Assembly (NCBI GenBank): GCA_037367355.1
Contig: CM074700.1
Location: 1,984,001 to 2,048,000 of the forward strand
DNA from: Neoscytalidium dimidiatum
Lineage: Eukaryota > Ascomycota > Dothideomycetes > Botryosphaeriales > Botryosphaeriaceae
Direction of reading: 5' to 3'
DNA length: 64,000 nt
Shown: piece by piece, positions 33,772 through 44,675 of the stretch
Layout: each line of letters begins with the position of its first letter
Position numbering within the stretch: position 1 is the stretch's first letter
Notes under the pieces: generated by a model
The model's database searches: none
Seen by the model: the letters and a program-made list of their open reading frames with translations, nothing else
Told to the model about the DNA's origin: nothing
Translations under genes and position numbers: made by a program

Positions 33772-36426
33772 CTACTTCCTGCTGACATTCCTAGCCAAGC
33801 TCTCCGTCTTTGACCTGCCCGAGCGGAACGACTCCCGCGTGTGCACGCGATCGATATCGAACGGACTGTCCTCATAGAGCGGCACCTCCCTGTGCGTCGC
33901 CACCGAGTGGCCCGTCTTGATCCTCTCGAATCTGTGCTCCTCCTCTTCCTCGCCGACCCCGCTGCTGCTGCGCGTTTCCGCCTTCTCCTCGTCCTCCGCT
34001 TCCTCCTCCTCCTTGCTAGCCGGTATCGTCTCCTGAGGCGCCGTCACTGCCGCCGACTCTCGCAGGCTCCGCATGAAGGCGTCTGCCTCCGCCGCGTACT
34101 TGCACTTCATCCGGATCGGCCCGCCGTACTTGTAAAAGAGGAAAGGGAATGGCAGACACGCAAGCGCCAAGAACGCAGGGACAGTCGATGCCCAGTGGAT
34201 TCCTGAGATCCATGTCAGCGACCATCACGATTCACGGCGGATGATGAGATCTGATCCACACGACGCGTCTTCTGGATCGTCTACATGTGTCTTTTGTGGA
34301 AAATGATAGGAGCCGATGGCGCAATAGGGAGGGTATGACAAACCTAAATTTGCGTACATCTGAAGCAATTGTCAGCATGTTGTTCTCTCAACGTCGGACC
34401 CGAAAGACCTACCTGCTTTGTGAAGAGAGGGAATGCGGCTCCGAACACAGAGCGGAGGACCGAGTTTGCTGCAAGCACCGATGCCGCATAGATCGTATAA
34501 CTGTCGATCAGGTAGTTCATGACACTCAAGAAGATAAGCACCATCGAGAAGCCGAAGGGGATACCCGCAGCAACGCTTGCTTGCCACGGAAGTGACGGGT
34601 AATTCGTCCAAGCAAACCAGAACCTAAAGAACACTAATGTCAGCGTTTTGTCTTCTGGCATTAAGGATGAGCTGGGACGAACAGTCCTAAAGGCAGGATA
34701 ACGCCTCCCACCAGACAGGGTGGGAGACGGGCCTCCGGAGGCGCGTAGCCGTCATTTTCCTCCACGTTACGCTGATACCGCTTGTCATCGAAGAAGATGG
34801 TGTATATAACCGACCCAACCATTCCAATAGCCACACCGATGAACGGAAGACCTCCGATACCAGCGGTCCAGCCACGGTGGATCTGATAGACGATTGGGTA
34901 CGCCCCAAAGAGCATGTAAAGCGTGCCATAGATGACGCCCAAGTAGATGGTTAGGAGGAGGACGATCGGTTCCTTGAACAGCAGGATCCACGGCCGGGAC
35001 AAGCTGGTTGACAGGGCCTCCCTGAGCGTGACATGCCCCTGGCGAATCTCTGCTTGGCTGAGGTATACCTTGCCAGTCATCTGAGACAGCTTCGCTGCGC
35101 GCTTCTTCAACAGAACCGGGGCGTATGTCTCCGGGATGAACAGGGTGCCGGCGATCCAGAGAACTCCTGAGAAGATAGCCATGAGACCTTCGATCCACCT
35201 CCAGCCTTCAGCCTCGCCGAGGAAGCCTCCGACGATAGGCCCAAGAACAGGGCCCATAAAAGGAGCAAGACTACATAAAAGTTAGTTTTCACCACAATAT
35301 GGAAGGTTCAGGCGTGCGAATAGCTGGGAGCTGAAAGAGCGTCACTTTGGAACGTGAGCATAGCCGACAAATGGAGAGGTTCAGGCATACGTCCGGGCAG
35401 CAGGTGATTGTTCCTTGCTTCCCTAAAAAGTCTGGGTGTTGATTCGATTTCGAAAACCGCTTCAGAACCCTGATGCTATGCATTATGAAAGGGTCTTATC
35501 CCTTTCCACGCATATGCGAACAGTGTGTAGAATCTCCTTGAAGCAGACTAGGAGAGGCATAAAGAGGCACTACGTACCTGAAAATACTCATGCAAAGACC
35601 GCGCTCCTTCGCACTGAACATATCAGCGATAACGCCGCCCGCATTTGTTAACGGCGAGGAGCCAAACGAGCCGGCAAAGAAGCGCAGAATGAGCACCGTC
35701 TCGGTATTCTTCGCGCCGGCCGTGCCAGCGTTGAAGAAAGTAAAAGCACCAAAAGTGATGGTGAACAGGATCTGGCGGCCGTAGAGTTCACTGAACGGTG
35801 CCTGGCAAAACCCCCACATCTCAGCATCTACAATCATCACCCCTTCCGTGGCTTCCTGGACTTACCCATAGAAGCGGACCTAGGGCGAAGCCCAACACGA
35901 AGAAGCTCATTCCAAGTGTGGCAACTTCCTGGCTCATGCCGAAGCTGAGTATCAGGCCGGTCAACTCTTTTGCAAATGCCAATCATCAGCTGCCAGTTCG
36001 GGTCAAGTGGACACGTACGCTGGCCAGAGCATGCAGCAAGCAGCCAGCCAGCAGCCAGCCAGCAGCCAGCCATCGCGCAATCATCGCAGCGCACAGAGGC
36101 GGCTTACCTCCAGAATACGCGCTCGAGCAAAAAGCCACTGCGAGCGTCGCAAGCGCCATAGTCACACTGATGCAGTACTTGTACGTCTTGGACCAGAGCA
36201 TCGGGTTCCTAGGGTCATCTTCGATCCACTTGACCACGTAGGGGTCCTCCGGGGTGCCGCTGCCGTCGTATTTCCAGTTGAGCACCTCCCGGGTCACCAG
36301 GGCCTGGTCCGCGACCAGCTTCCAGTGCGGGATCGACCTGGGGGATGATCCTTGGCCGCCCGATTCGAGATCCGCGGCTGTCGCCGTCGCCGACGCCACC
36401 GCAGAGTCATTCTTCTCCTCCGCCAT
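33772..36426 (-). CDS. DHA1-type MFS multidrug/polyamine transporter
   Basis: The exons are 36426-36108, 35966-35866, 35801-35578, 35270-34683, 34623-34413, 34359-34344 and 34202-33772. All phases agree, giving 629 aa. An acidic cytoplasmic N-terminus is followed by [18 protein letters not shown], typical of fungal DHA1 transporters. The motif-A region is [14 protein letters not shown], and the motif-C-like segment [15 protein letters not shown] is present. The last loop has [19 protein letters not shown]. The C-terminal tail (33772-34100) is unusually long, with a Glu-rich stretch. It should export drugs or polyamines, or similar small molecules, by proton antiport. Exon 6 is only 16 nt. The fourth intron uses a GTTCGT donor, chosen because it alone restores the conserved LGLFWFAWT sequence. 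Confidence 0.92.
36033..36072. repeat. AGCC/AGCAGCC tandem repeat inside MFS intron 1
   Basis: This imperfect tandem of AGCAGCC and AGCC units (GGCTG on the sense strand) lies within the 141-nt first intron of the MFS gene. It likely explains the intron's above-average length. Confidence 0.7.
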
Positions 36427-38511
36427 GTCGCTCTTACGTCGTGGCGCGCCTTGGCTGCGGGAGATCCTTTTCCAGACGCTTTTTGCTTATTCGCGCAGCC
36501 TGCGGCCAAGGAACAGGGCGCAAGAAAAGAATCCTTGGTAAGACGGTCAGTTGGTGGACGGCAATCTGCAAGGCCAGCAGTGTCGACGTCGGTCGTGCAG
36601 GGATGGCGGACGCGTAGGAGGTGCAGCTTCTATATGTATGACGAAGCGTGTGTCGAAGGGGTTCACGATAATGACGAGAGAGCAAAAGCACCGAAGGCGC
36701 GGCGGTGCGCCAGCGCCGAAGATCCAGGAAGATTAACTGTGCAAGAAGTGTCCCGACGGAGCGGACGGGGCGGCGGAAACAAGAAAAGGGCCAGAGAAGG
36801 GGGAGATCGAAAGGAAAGAGAAAAAAGAAAAGTGATGCCTTATCCCAGGCAAAACGCAGACATGGCTCGACGACCAGGTACGTCCGTAACACCGGTGAAA
36901 AAGAAGTGGACCCGAAGCAATCGCATTCTCATCTGGACTTCCACACCAGTTCCACAGCGGACAGATCGAGCCTGGTGAGGGCCGGCTCCGGGCTGCAGGG
37001 ACCTCTGTTGGCGTGCCCGGTCTGTGATCATGCAAGGATGGACGAACCCACCCGCCACCGACGCTTCGCATGGGCCAACCACACCACCCACTCTTCGGAG
37101 GCAGCAGCGGTCTCGTTGCTTTTGGTGGTTTCTTCCCTGTAGCGTGCTGTGGTCTCATTGCTCGGATCCGGCTCCTGGCCTGCTGCCTGGCGAAAATCTC
37201 CCGGGCGGGCGGGCCGGCGGTGGTGTTGATACGAACGATGGCAACATGGATGCGCGCTGCAGCCGCCCGGTGCGGCGCATGCTTCCTCTTTCTGCTGCAG
37301 AGTGATAGGCGTGTGTCAGCTGGCCAACCAGCAGCGGAAAAAAGCGCGGCCAATGGCACGCGGACAGGCAGGAGGGTAGCGAAAGATTTGACGGGTGATG
37401 ATCCTGTTGCTGAGCCACGCAGACACTCCTTTCGGTTACGCCGTCCCGAAGGTCAAGATCCCGAGATTAGACGGGCGGGCTATGCCGTCTTCGGGCCTAG
37501 CGCCGGCAGCTAGCAGAGCTGCCTCGGCAATTTTTGAGACTGTTTGTGTGCTTGTCCTTTGCTTGAAAATCTTAAAGCCGCCCTACCGCCGTGTGGGTCT
37601 TTTGTCGTGGAGAATTACATCGAGTTGCATAGGCACTTGGTCTCGAAGGTAGCCGTGCATACCGCGCAGCCTGCTGACCGTCGTCGGGACGCCTGAACGC
37701 AGACCGCTGAGTGAGGGGCGAGGCCGATCCATGGAGAAGTCGTGGGTCGAATGACATGATTACAAAATTGGTACGACACAGACAGGTACCTCGGTTCTGT
37801 CGCCTCCATGATTCGATTTTGCTCCTTCTCGACAGCCAGCCCTATGGCCATCGAGACTTTCGCTGCCCTTGGCGTCCATCTGGGCCGGAGCAGCCACGCC
37901 GATGCTCTGTCAACCTTCGCTACTCATCGAAATGGCTTTGGGGTTCAATTGCTGGAGAATTGTTCTGCCGCGTCTTGGGAGCCTTTGAGGAGCTCTGAGG
38001 GAGTCTTGGGGGCTGAGAAATCTGTGCAAATGGGAAGAGTCGCTGAAAAGTTCAGGCTGACGTGTCGCGTCAATTGTCGCAAGAAGAAAGGATTGGCAGC
38101 ATACTTTTCGCTCCGGACACTTTTCTGCATGTCCGATCATGCATCAATGCCCGAATCGGCTCCCCAGGCCTTTCTGTTGGTTAGTCTGTACGTATACTCT
38201 TCCCATTTGGTAGTACAAGCCCATGTGAATATTCAAGATGTGAATTGCTTCTTTCGACACATTTGTGAGCTATCAACAATCAGGAATTTCGTGGGGAATT
38301 AGCGCAAATACTCTGAGCGACATGCGTTGCGCATCTGCGCTTCGCTCTGGCCTGGCGTTACTCATTCTCTCCCTCATTCTGACTTCAGCAATATATCGAT
38401 TGCCCTCTTTGTAGATACGCTGAACCCTCGTAATGTAGCGAGCGATTCTCCTGCCGCATGTTGTTCCAGCTGCATTATCACAGAGATTCTATAGCCTCGG
38501 AAAACGGTGCT
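36427..38511. other. Intergenic region between MFS and CIA30 genes (2.1 kb)
   Basis: It contains the MFS promoter side, with purine-rich tracts at about 36740-36840, and unassigned sequence. Several long frames occur on both strands, but they overlap each other and show no family features. No gene is supported. Confidence 0.45.
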
Positions 38512-39591
38512 CTAGAGCAAGGAATCGATACCGGGGTTACCGGGATAAAGTACCCAGATTCCGAGGAAGATAGCCACGGCGCCGTACAAAACTCTTGCAA
38601 TCGATGGCATTCTACGCGAGGCAGACGATTCGGCAGCCTTTCAGTAGTTGTGTTAGTGGGAGTCAAAGTCGACCACAATTATAACGCACTCGAGCTTGGA
38701 TCTCCTCAGCGTTTCTGGCTAGCATCCCCTTTTCAAGATCGCTGGGATGGAACTCCCTTTTCTCTGACTTGAACGTGCGTTTCTCATCCGAATCCTTGCG
38801 AACGGCGGAAATAGACTTGATGGATAATGAAAAATCGCCTTCCTGATCGCCAAAGAAGCTAAAGACAGATCAGCCATCCAGTTGCATCCTTCACAGCTGA
38901 GACTTGAGACAGTTACCTCCTCATCATGATGCTAAATCTCTTAATGTCGGTGAGATTGATTGGGGGCGCATCTGGATCCTCGCGTCCTCTGTATGTTGCC
39001 TTGAAGCCAGTCCACGGAATGAAAACGGTAGCGGCCTCTCCAGTCACGTTGGGCGATGGGGCAACAAAATCATACTCATAGGAAGTGGTACTCTGCTCTC
39101 GGCCAGTCTCTGGGTCAGGGGGCAAAAGCTCGTTCTTGATGTTGAACGTATATCTCTTAGCTGGACCTACAGGTCAGCTAGAATCCTCTCCAGAGCAACT
39201 TGGTCCGGCGTACAGTCAGACTTTGTGATTTCAAGCTGGATGCCATCGAAACCGTCGACGTCCCAGCTGCGGTTTTCGCCAGTCGTCCGCTGACTGGCGA
39301 AGCCAGCACCACCGAGGGTCTTGATGTCCAGGTTACCGTAGAACCTGGCCACCGGATCAGTCGGAGAGATGTCAAAATAAGACTTAAATTACCGTCAGCC
39401 CTTCCCGCGCGACCCGGCCTATAGCGGATGACATACCTGAGACTTCCCGCCACGGACGCGGTCATCAGAAGACGTCCAATCGGTGGGGTTCCAGGGCCTG
39501 AGTTTGATGGTATTAGCGTTGGTCGGAGCGCTACTGGGCCAATGGCATCTTACAGCTTGCCCCCGAACAAGTTGCAAGTTTCGAGTGCCAT
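38512..39591 (-). CDS. CIA30-domain protein with C-terminal membrane anchor
   Basis: The exons are 39591-39554, 39497-39437, 39382-39214, 39166-38917, 38858-38690 and 38637-38512. All phases agree, giving 270 aa. The protein matches the CIA30/NDUFAF1 domain: LPWNPTDWTSSDDRVRGGKSQ, GNLDIKTLGGAGFASQ, WDVDGFDGIQLEI and VFIPWTGFKATYRG, then LTDIKRFSIMMRR. CIA30 proteins assist early assembly of respiratory complex I. Unlike classical NDUFAF1, there is no obvious N-terminal mitochondrial presequence, because the domain starts within 15 residues. The last exon instead encodes a hydrophobic helix (YGAVAIFLGIWVLYPGN) that looks like a tail anchor. It may be a paralogue acting on another membrane. It is head-to-head with the DUF202 gene (248 bp). 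Confidence 0.88.
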
Positions 39592-39839
39592 TTCGACAGT
39601 GAACGTGTGAGGAACGTTTGAAAGAAACTCGAAAGGGGAGGGCTGCGTGAGTTTTGTGCAACGCGAGCTGGATCGCCGCGGGGATGCTCGACTCGTTAGC
39701 GCGCCATGACGCACAAGACCCCAAGACCCGAACACGAGCGAGCGCTGAGATCGCTGTCCAGCACATCCGTACACAACGCTCCAACTCTATCCACTAATCC
39801 TAGCAACCTGCTGCCGGCGATCCGACACCTCTGCCCGAG
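39592..39839. promoter_or_regulatory. Bidirectional promoter CIA30-like / DUF202
   Basis: This 248-bp interval lies between two divergent start codons. The known part of each gene is a small membrane protein. No TATCGATA element is seen here. Confidence 0.45.
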
Positions 39840-40588
39840 ATGACTACCCTTACGCCTGCCGATGAAGAGTTCTTCCATGAGCCTTACAACCCTATCTACA
39901 CGATCGTCCCCACGAAGCCTGTCATCGTGAATCAGTGAGTTGCGACAGGGTTCTCCGCATCGGGCAGGGGGAAAGTCGGTCTGACAACCCACCAGAGACA
40001 ACAACTACGACCGTTATGTCTTCACGGAACGTCCCCTGTGCGGACCATTACTTTTTGCCAACAATGCTTCGGATGCCAGGGATCACTGCGCGAATGAGCG
40101 AAGTGGGTGTCTCATCGATTAAGCAAGGCGTCCAGCTTGCCACTAACTCGATTCTCAAAGCATTCCTGTCATGGCTCCGGCTTGCTGTGTACATGGCCAT
40201 AGTCTCGGTTGCAATTGTCATCTCGTTCCATCTCAAGGCTCAGCCCAGTGATCTCGGTAAGCGTCGCGTAACTGTGTTTAGGCTTTATCACGAGCTGAAA
40301 ATTTGCTAGAAAGACGCATGGCATTGCCCTTTGGTATCATATTCTGGCTGCTTTCCCTCGCATGCCTCGTTTCGGGTCTGGCAACATATATTCAGACGGT
40401 CACGCATTACAGTCGCAGAAGAGCTCTAGTGCAGTCTGGCTGGAAGACACAAATTGTAAGTGCTTTGTAAAACCGCTTACGAAATAACTGACGACTATCA
40501 GGTCTTTACCGTGGTCGCAACAGCCATCGTTGCCGCCTGCATATTGTTTCTCTCTACTAACGCAAAGTCAAGCCAGTCGAGCAAGTGA
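39840..40588 (+). CDS. DUF202 small membrane protein
   Basis: The exons are 39840-39934, 39996-40102, 40161-40256, 40310-40455 and 40502-40588, in phase, giving 176 aa. The DUF202 hallmark NASDARDHCANERTFLSW is assembled across an intron and followed by three membrane helices. These are LRLAVYMAIVSVAIVISFHL, FGIIFWLLSLACLVSGLATYI and VFTVVATAIVAACILFLST. The same fold is found in YidH-like proteins and in the Vtc1 subunit of the vacuolar polyphosphate polymerase. The short hydrophilic N-terminus and the absence of SPX parts argue for the stand-alone family. A location on vacuole or plasma membrane is a guess. Confidence 0.88.
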
Positions 40589-40704
40589 AGTAGCTCGTAT
40601 CAGGATAATCAAATAATTTTTACATGCCATCTTCTTGCCCCTTTCGCAGAACCGTGAGATCAGTTTTCCTGCCCTTCCCAAAGCGCCCTAACCCATGTGA
40701 GAGA

Positions 40705-41668
40705 CTAAACGTCAAGTATCGCCCAAGTAGTATCATCCACCGTCGTGTAGATCCTGCCCTCGGTGAGCAGCTCGTCACCAGCCTTGGCGACGTCCGCCAT
40801 ATCCATTCCCGTCCGCGATGCAATATCCTGCATATGGAGACCTTCGTTGCCTTGAGGCGCTGTCCGCAGAACGTTGAGAACCTTTGCTGCACCGGAGGTG
40901 ATGTGAGATGGAATTGCTCCTGCGTTGCCTCCAAGCCCACCCATCTGTACGTCACCACCATTGGCTGCAGGCTTATTATCGCTGTTCAATGGTCCCCGAG
41001 TGAAGTACAGATGAACAACCGTTGCTTCGAGAAGGTGGTACGAAATCTCGTTGTAGTCGGTAATGGGACGGATGATGTGAGCGATGACATGCCTCTTGTT
41101 GCCATAAGACTTCAGCTTGCCCCAGACACGGGCATAGGCGTTCTCGACAAGGGTAGGCTTGGAGCCGTCGGCGGGTTCGAGAGGGTTGGGTGCGTCTGAA
41201 TCAATCCAGAGCTTGACCTCTGCGAGGCCGGTACCATCGTCGAACTTGAATGTGATGTTTGTAGTTTGTTGGGAGATGTTCCGAATCTGACCGACAAAAG
41301 TAATCTACAACTCTCAGCAAATGGTCCAGTGAGCTGTGTTGGACATCGCTACCTGTGATATCTCGGTTCCATCGATGGTGAAGTCCGACTCCTGAGTGTT
41401 AACGGCGTCGTTGATCTGCTTGAGCGTGACAGGTCTGAGGGTATCTTTGCGGTATCCCTGGAAAAGCATTAGCGATGTCTTAGTTGTGTTCGCAAAAGCA
41501 TCATACCTTGGACGCACTGCCGGGGCTCTGGCTGCTCTCTCCGGGTATGAAGCCTCCGCCACCTGCTCCGCCTTGGCCGCCGTACGATGTGTTCGAGTAC
41601 TCTCCGTAATTACCGTAGTCTGTAGCATGTTAGCGGAGTCTTCTAGAGCGAGAAATCTACTGACCCAT
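40705..41668 (-). CDS. RFA2: Replication protein A 32-kDa subunit (RPA32)
   Basis: The exons are 41668-41665, 41619-41507, 41457-41353 and 41304-40705, giving 273 aa. The first exon is 4 nt (ATG plus one base). The N-terminus MDYGNYGEYSNTSYGGQGG is the Gly/Ser/Tyr-rich tail that is phosphorylated in the cell cycle and DNA damage response. The OB fold follows: ITFVGQIRNISQQTTNITFKFDDGTG, then VKLWID, NAYARVWGKLKSYGNKRHV and HLLEATVVHLYFTRG. The C-terminal winged helix is DIASRTGMDMADV, then LLTEGRIYTTVDDTTW. The protein binds single-stranded DNA in the RPA trimer during replication, repair and recombination. Three ACGCG boxes lie in the promoter shared with DBP10. Confidence 0.95.
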
Positions 41669-41939
41669 GGTTGCGACACGGTAGCAAGGTTTGTTGTTGG
41701 GTGCTTGAAGCAGCTCAAGGCAGCGGCGATAGTTTCGGGCGACGCGCAAAGACGCGACGCGACAAATTGGCCCCGCGCTTAGGTGCGCGTTCGAGCATAT
41801 CGATAAGCCAGTTCCTCGCGAGTCAGTGAGCGCCAAGACTAGCGTCCCAGAATTATTTTCCCCAACTCCGTTACCCTTGAGACTCGATATTTGCCGCGCA
41901 TCTTCAGCCGGCCGACAACGAGCGACGGACATCGACACC
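41669..41939. promoter_or_regulatory. Bidirectional promoter RFA2 / DBP10 with ACGCG boxes and TATCGATA
   Basis: This 271-bp divergent promoter has three ACGCG cores at 41742-41746, 41752-41756 and 41757-41761. They resemble MBF (MCB) sites that drive S-phase genes such as RFA2 in yeasts. A TATCGATA element lies at 41798-41805. Which gene each site serves is not shown. Confidence 0.55.
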
Positions 41940-44675
41940 ATGCCGCACCGCGACGTTTCTCCGGCCCTGTCCGAGAACGAGTTCGACATCTCCAAGGCAC
42001 TTCTTGCCGGAGCGAGTGACAGCGAAAACGATCAGCCCGCACCGAAAAAGACTCCCAAGAATGCGCCTCTCGACATAGGCGCTGAGCTGAACATTGGAGC
42101 AGAAGACGGAGGCGACAGTGATGACGATGCCTTCATAGCGAGTCAGCTGGCTGTGGCCAACCGCAAATCGTCGAACCTGAAGGGCAGAACCGTGAAGAAG
42201 GGCGGCGGATTCCAGGCGATGGGTTTGAATGCGAACATTCTGAAGGCCATCACCAGGAAAGGTTTCTCCGTGCCGACTCCAATTCAGAGAAAGACAATCC
42301 CGCTTGTGTTAGACGGACAAGATGTCGTTGGCATGGCCCGAACCGGTTCGGGAAAGACTGCCGCCTTCGTTATCCCCATGATCGAGAGGCTTAAGGCACA
42401 CAGCGCGAAGGTTGGCGCAAGGGCGGTCATCATGTCACCGTCGCGTGAGTTGGCGCTTCAGACTTTGAAGGTTGTTAAAGAGCTCGGACGTGGTACGGAC
42501 CTTAGGACAGTCCTGTTGGTCGGTGGTGACAGCTTGGAAGATCAGTTTGCCGATATGAACACGAATCCGGACATTATCATCGCAACTCCAGGTCGTTTCC
42601 TCCACCTTAAAGTTGAGATGGACCTGGATCTGTCTACAATCCGCTATGTGGTCTTCGATGAGGCCGATCGACTTTTCGAGATGGGTTTCGCTGCCCAATT
42701 GACCGAAATTCTGCACGCTCTACCTCCTAACCGACAAACGCTCCTTTTCTCTGCCACACTCCCCAAATCCTTGGTTGAATTTGCCAGGGCCGGCCTTCAG
42801 GAACCGAAGCTGGTGCGTCTCGATGCCGAAAGCAAAGTGTCACCTGACCTCGAGAGTGCTTTTTTCACAGTCAAAAGTGCTGATAAAGAAGGAGCGTTGC
42901 TGCATATCCTACAGGACATAATCAAGATGCCCATGGGGGAGACGGAGGCTGCCATTAAAGCCAAGCAGAAGAAGTCGGATTCCAAAAGCAAAAAGCGGAA
43001 GAGGGACTCCGATGCTCCGAGCGCAACCGATTCGCCGACCGAGCATTCTACGATTATCTTTGCAGCAACCAAGCATCACGTGGAGTTTTTGGCTGCTCTT
43101 CTGCGCTCTGCTGGCTATTCCGTCTCGTACGTGTACGGTTCATTGGATCAAACGGCCCGTAAGATGCAGGTCCATGCATTTCGGACCGGGATGTCAAACA
43201 TTCTCGTTGTCACTGACGTGGCTGCCCGTGGTATCGATATCCCCATTCTGGCCAACGTCATCAACTTTGATTTCCCCGCCCAACCGAAGATCTTCATCCA
43301 CCGCGTTGGCAGAACGGCAAGAGCGGGCCGGAAAGGTTGGAGCTACAGCTTGGTGCGGGACTCCGACCTGCCGTATCTTCTAGACCTACAGCTCTTCCTC
43401 AGCAGGAAGCTGGTCCTGGGGAGGACGGAGGGCGATTTCAGCTTTGCTAATGACGTGGTTGTGGGTGGCTTCGTCCGAGACAAGCTGGCTCGCGCGTGTG
43501 AGTGGGTCAGCAAGCTGCTCGATGACGATGAAGACTTGAGCAACCTCCGAACTGTAGCTGCCAAAGGTGAGAAGCTCTACATGAGGACGCGCAACTCAGC
43601 ATCGATAGAAAGTGCCAAGCGAGCAAAGGAACTTCAAGCTTCTGATGCCCTCTCTGAGCTTAACATGCTCTTCAACGACGACATTGATAAAGCCGAGGTG
43701 GAAAGAGAGAAGATGCTGGCGCGCATCAGTGGGTTCCGGCCGCAGGAGACCGTTTTCGAGATTGGCAAGCGCGGCACAGCAGATGAGGCAGCTGAGATGA
43801 TGCGTAAGAGGAGGGAGAAGGTTGAACCACGGCGGCGCCAACAGGGCGACGGCAAGCAATCCTTCAACGAAACTAGTATCGCAGACTTGACCAACAACAC
43901 AAATGCCGCACAGGATGACGACGACGGATTCGAGAACATGGACGTGGACGTCGATATGGAATCCGCATCTGATGATGAGCTAGAGATCACCTTCCCAGAT
44001 TCGCAGGCCAACAAAAAAGGTTCCAAAGAATCTTGGCAGGATCCTGAGCACTTCATGTCATATACCCCCAAAACCCTGAACTTAGCAGAGAATCGGGGTT
44101 ATGGTGTCCACTCCGGATCGTACGACAAGAGCGGCAATTTCGTCGAGGAGGCGCGAGGTGCAGCAATGGATCTCAACCAGGACGAATCGCGCGGTTTTGC
44201 CGAAGCCCACAAGTCCCGCGGGCTGAGATGGGACAAGAAGAGCAAGAAGTATGTCTCACGCGCAAACGACGAAGATGGATCCAAGGGAGCGAAGTTGGTC
44301 CGCGGAGAGAGCGGGCAAAAGATTGCTGCTAGCTTCCGATCCGGGCGATTTGAGGCGTGGAAGAAAACGCACAAGATTGGCCGCCTGCCCCGCGCCGGCG
44401 AAACTGAATCAGCTTCCACCGCGGCTCAAGGACCCAACGGCAAGAGGTTCAAGCACAAGATGGTAAAGGCACCCAAGGATGCGGACAAGTACAGAGACGA
44501 CTACCATGTCCGGAAGAAGCGGGTAGAGGCGGCAAAGGAGAAACGCATTGGCAGATTTGCAGATGGTGGGGCGAAGAGCGAGCTCAAGGGCGTCGACGAC
44601 GTCCGCAAGAGCAGAGCGCTCCAGGAGAAGCGCCGTGCGAAGAACGCAAGGCCCTCAAAGAAGTCAAAGTTCTAA
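41940..44675 (+). CDS. DBP10: DEAD-box RNA helicase DBP10
   Basis: A single exon encodes 911 aa, the expected size for DBP10. The Q-motif region is [14 protein letters not shown]. Walker A is ARTGSGKT (about 133-140). Motif Ia is PSRELALQ, motif [13 protein letters not shown], motif [11 protein letters not shown] and motif [12 protein letters not shown]. The inserts in the second RecA domain ([19 protein letters not shown]), the DBP10CT-type region ([19 protein letters not shown]) and the basic C-terminal tail ending KKSKF mark DBP10 rather than other DEAD-box proteins. It is a nucleolar helicase for 60S ribosomal subunit assembly. I chose the ATG at [10 protein letters not shown] because no in-frame ATG lies upstream. 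Confidence 0.95.
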   Translation: MPHRDVSPALSENEFDISKALLAGASDSENDQPAPKKTPKNAPLDIGAELNIGAEDGGDSDDDAFIASQLAVANRKSSNLKGRTVKKGGGFQAMGLNANILKAITRKGFSVPTPIQRKTIPLVLDGQDVVGMARTGSGKTAAFVIPMIERLKAHSAKVGARAVIMSPSRELALQTLKVVKELGRGTDLRTVLLVGGDSLEDQFADMNTNPDIIIATPGRFLHLKVEMDLDLSTIRYVVFDEADRLFEMGFAAQLTEILHALPPNRQTLLFSATLPKSLVEFARAGLQEPKLVRLDAESKVSPDLESAFFTVKSADKEGALLHILQDIIKMPMGETEAAIKAKQKKSDSKSKKRKRDSDAPSATDSPTEHSTIIFAATKHHVEFLAALLRSAGYSVSYVYGSLDQTARKMQVHAFRTGMSNILVVTDVAARGIDIPILANVINFDFPAQPKIFIHRVGRTARAGRKGWSYSLVRDSDLPYLLDLQLFLSRKLVLGRTEGDFSFANDVVVGGFVRDKLARACEWVSKLLDDDEDLSNLRTVAAKGEKLYMRTRNSASIESAKRAKELQASDALSELNMLFNDDIDKAEVEREKMLARISGFRPQETVFEIGKRGTADEAAEMMRKRREKVEPRRRQQGDGKQSFNETSIADLTNNTNAAQDDDDGFENMDVDVDMESASDDELEITFPDSQANKKGSKESWQDPEHFMSYTPKTLNLAENRGYGVHSGSYDKSGNFVEEARGAAMDLNQDESRGFAEAHKSRGLRWDKKSKKYVSRANDEDGSKGAKLVRGESGQKIAASFRSGRFEAWKKTHKIGRLPRAGETESASTAAQGPNGKRFKHKMVKAPKDADKYRDDYHVRKKRVEAAKEKRIGRFADGGAKSELKGVDDVRKSRALQEKRRAKNARPSKKSKF

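Noticed and set aside
36033..36072. AGCC repeats considered as a coding repeat
   Set aside because: They lie inside an intron whose removal is required by the reading frame of the MFS gene.
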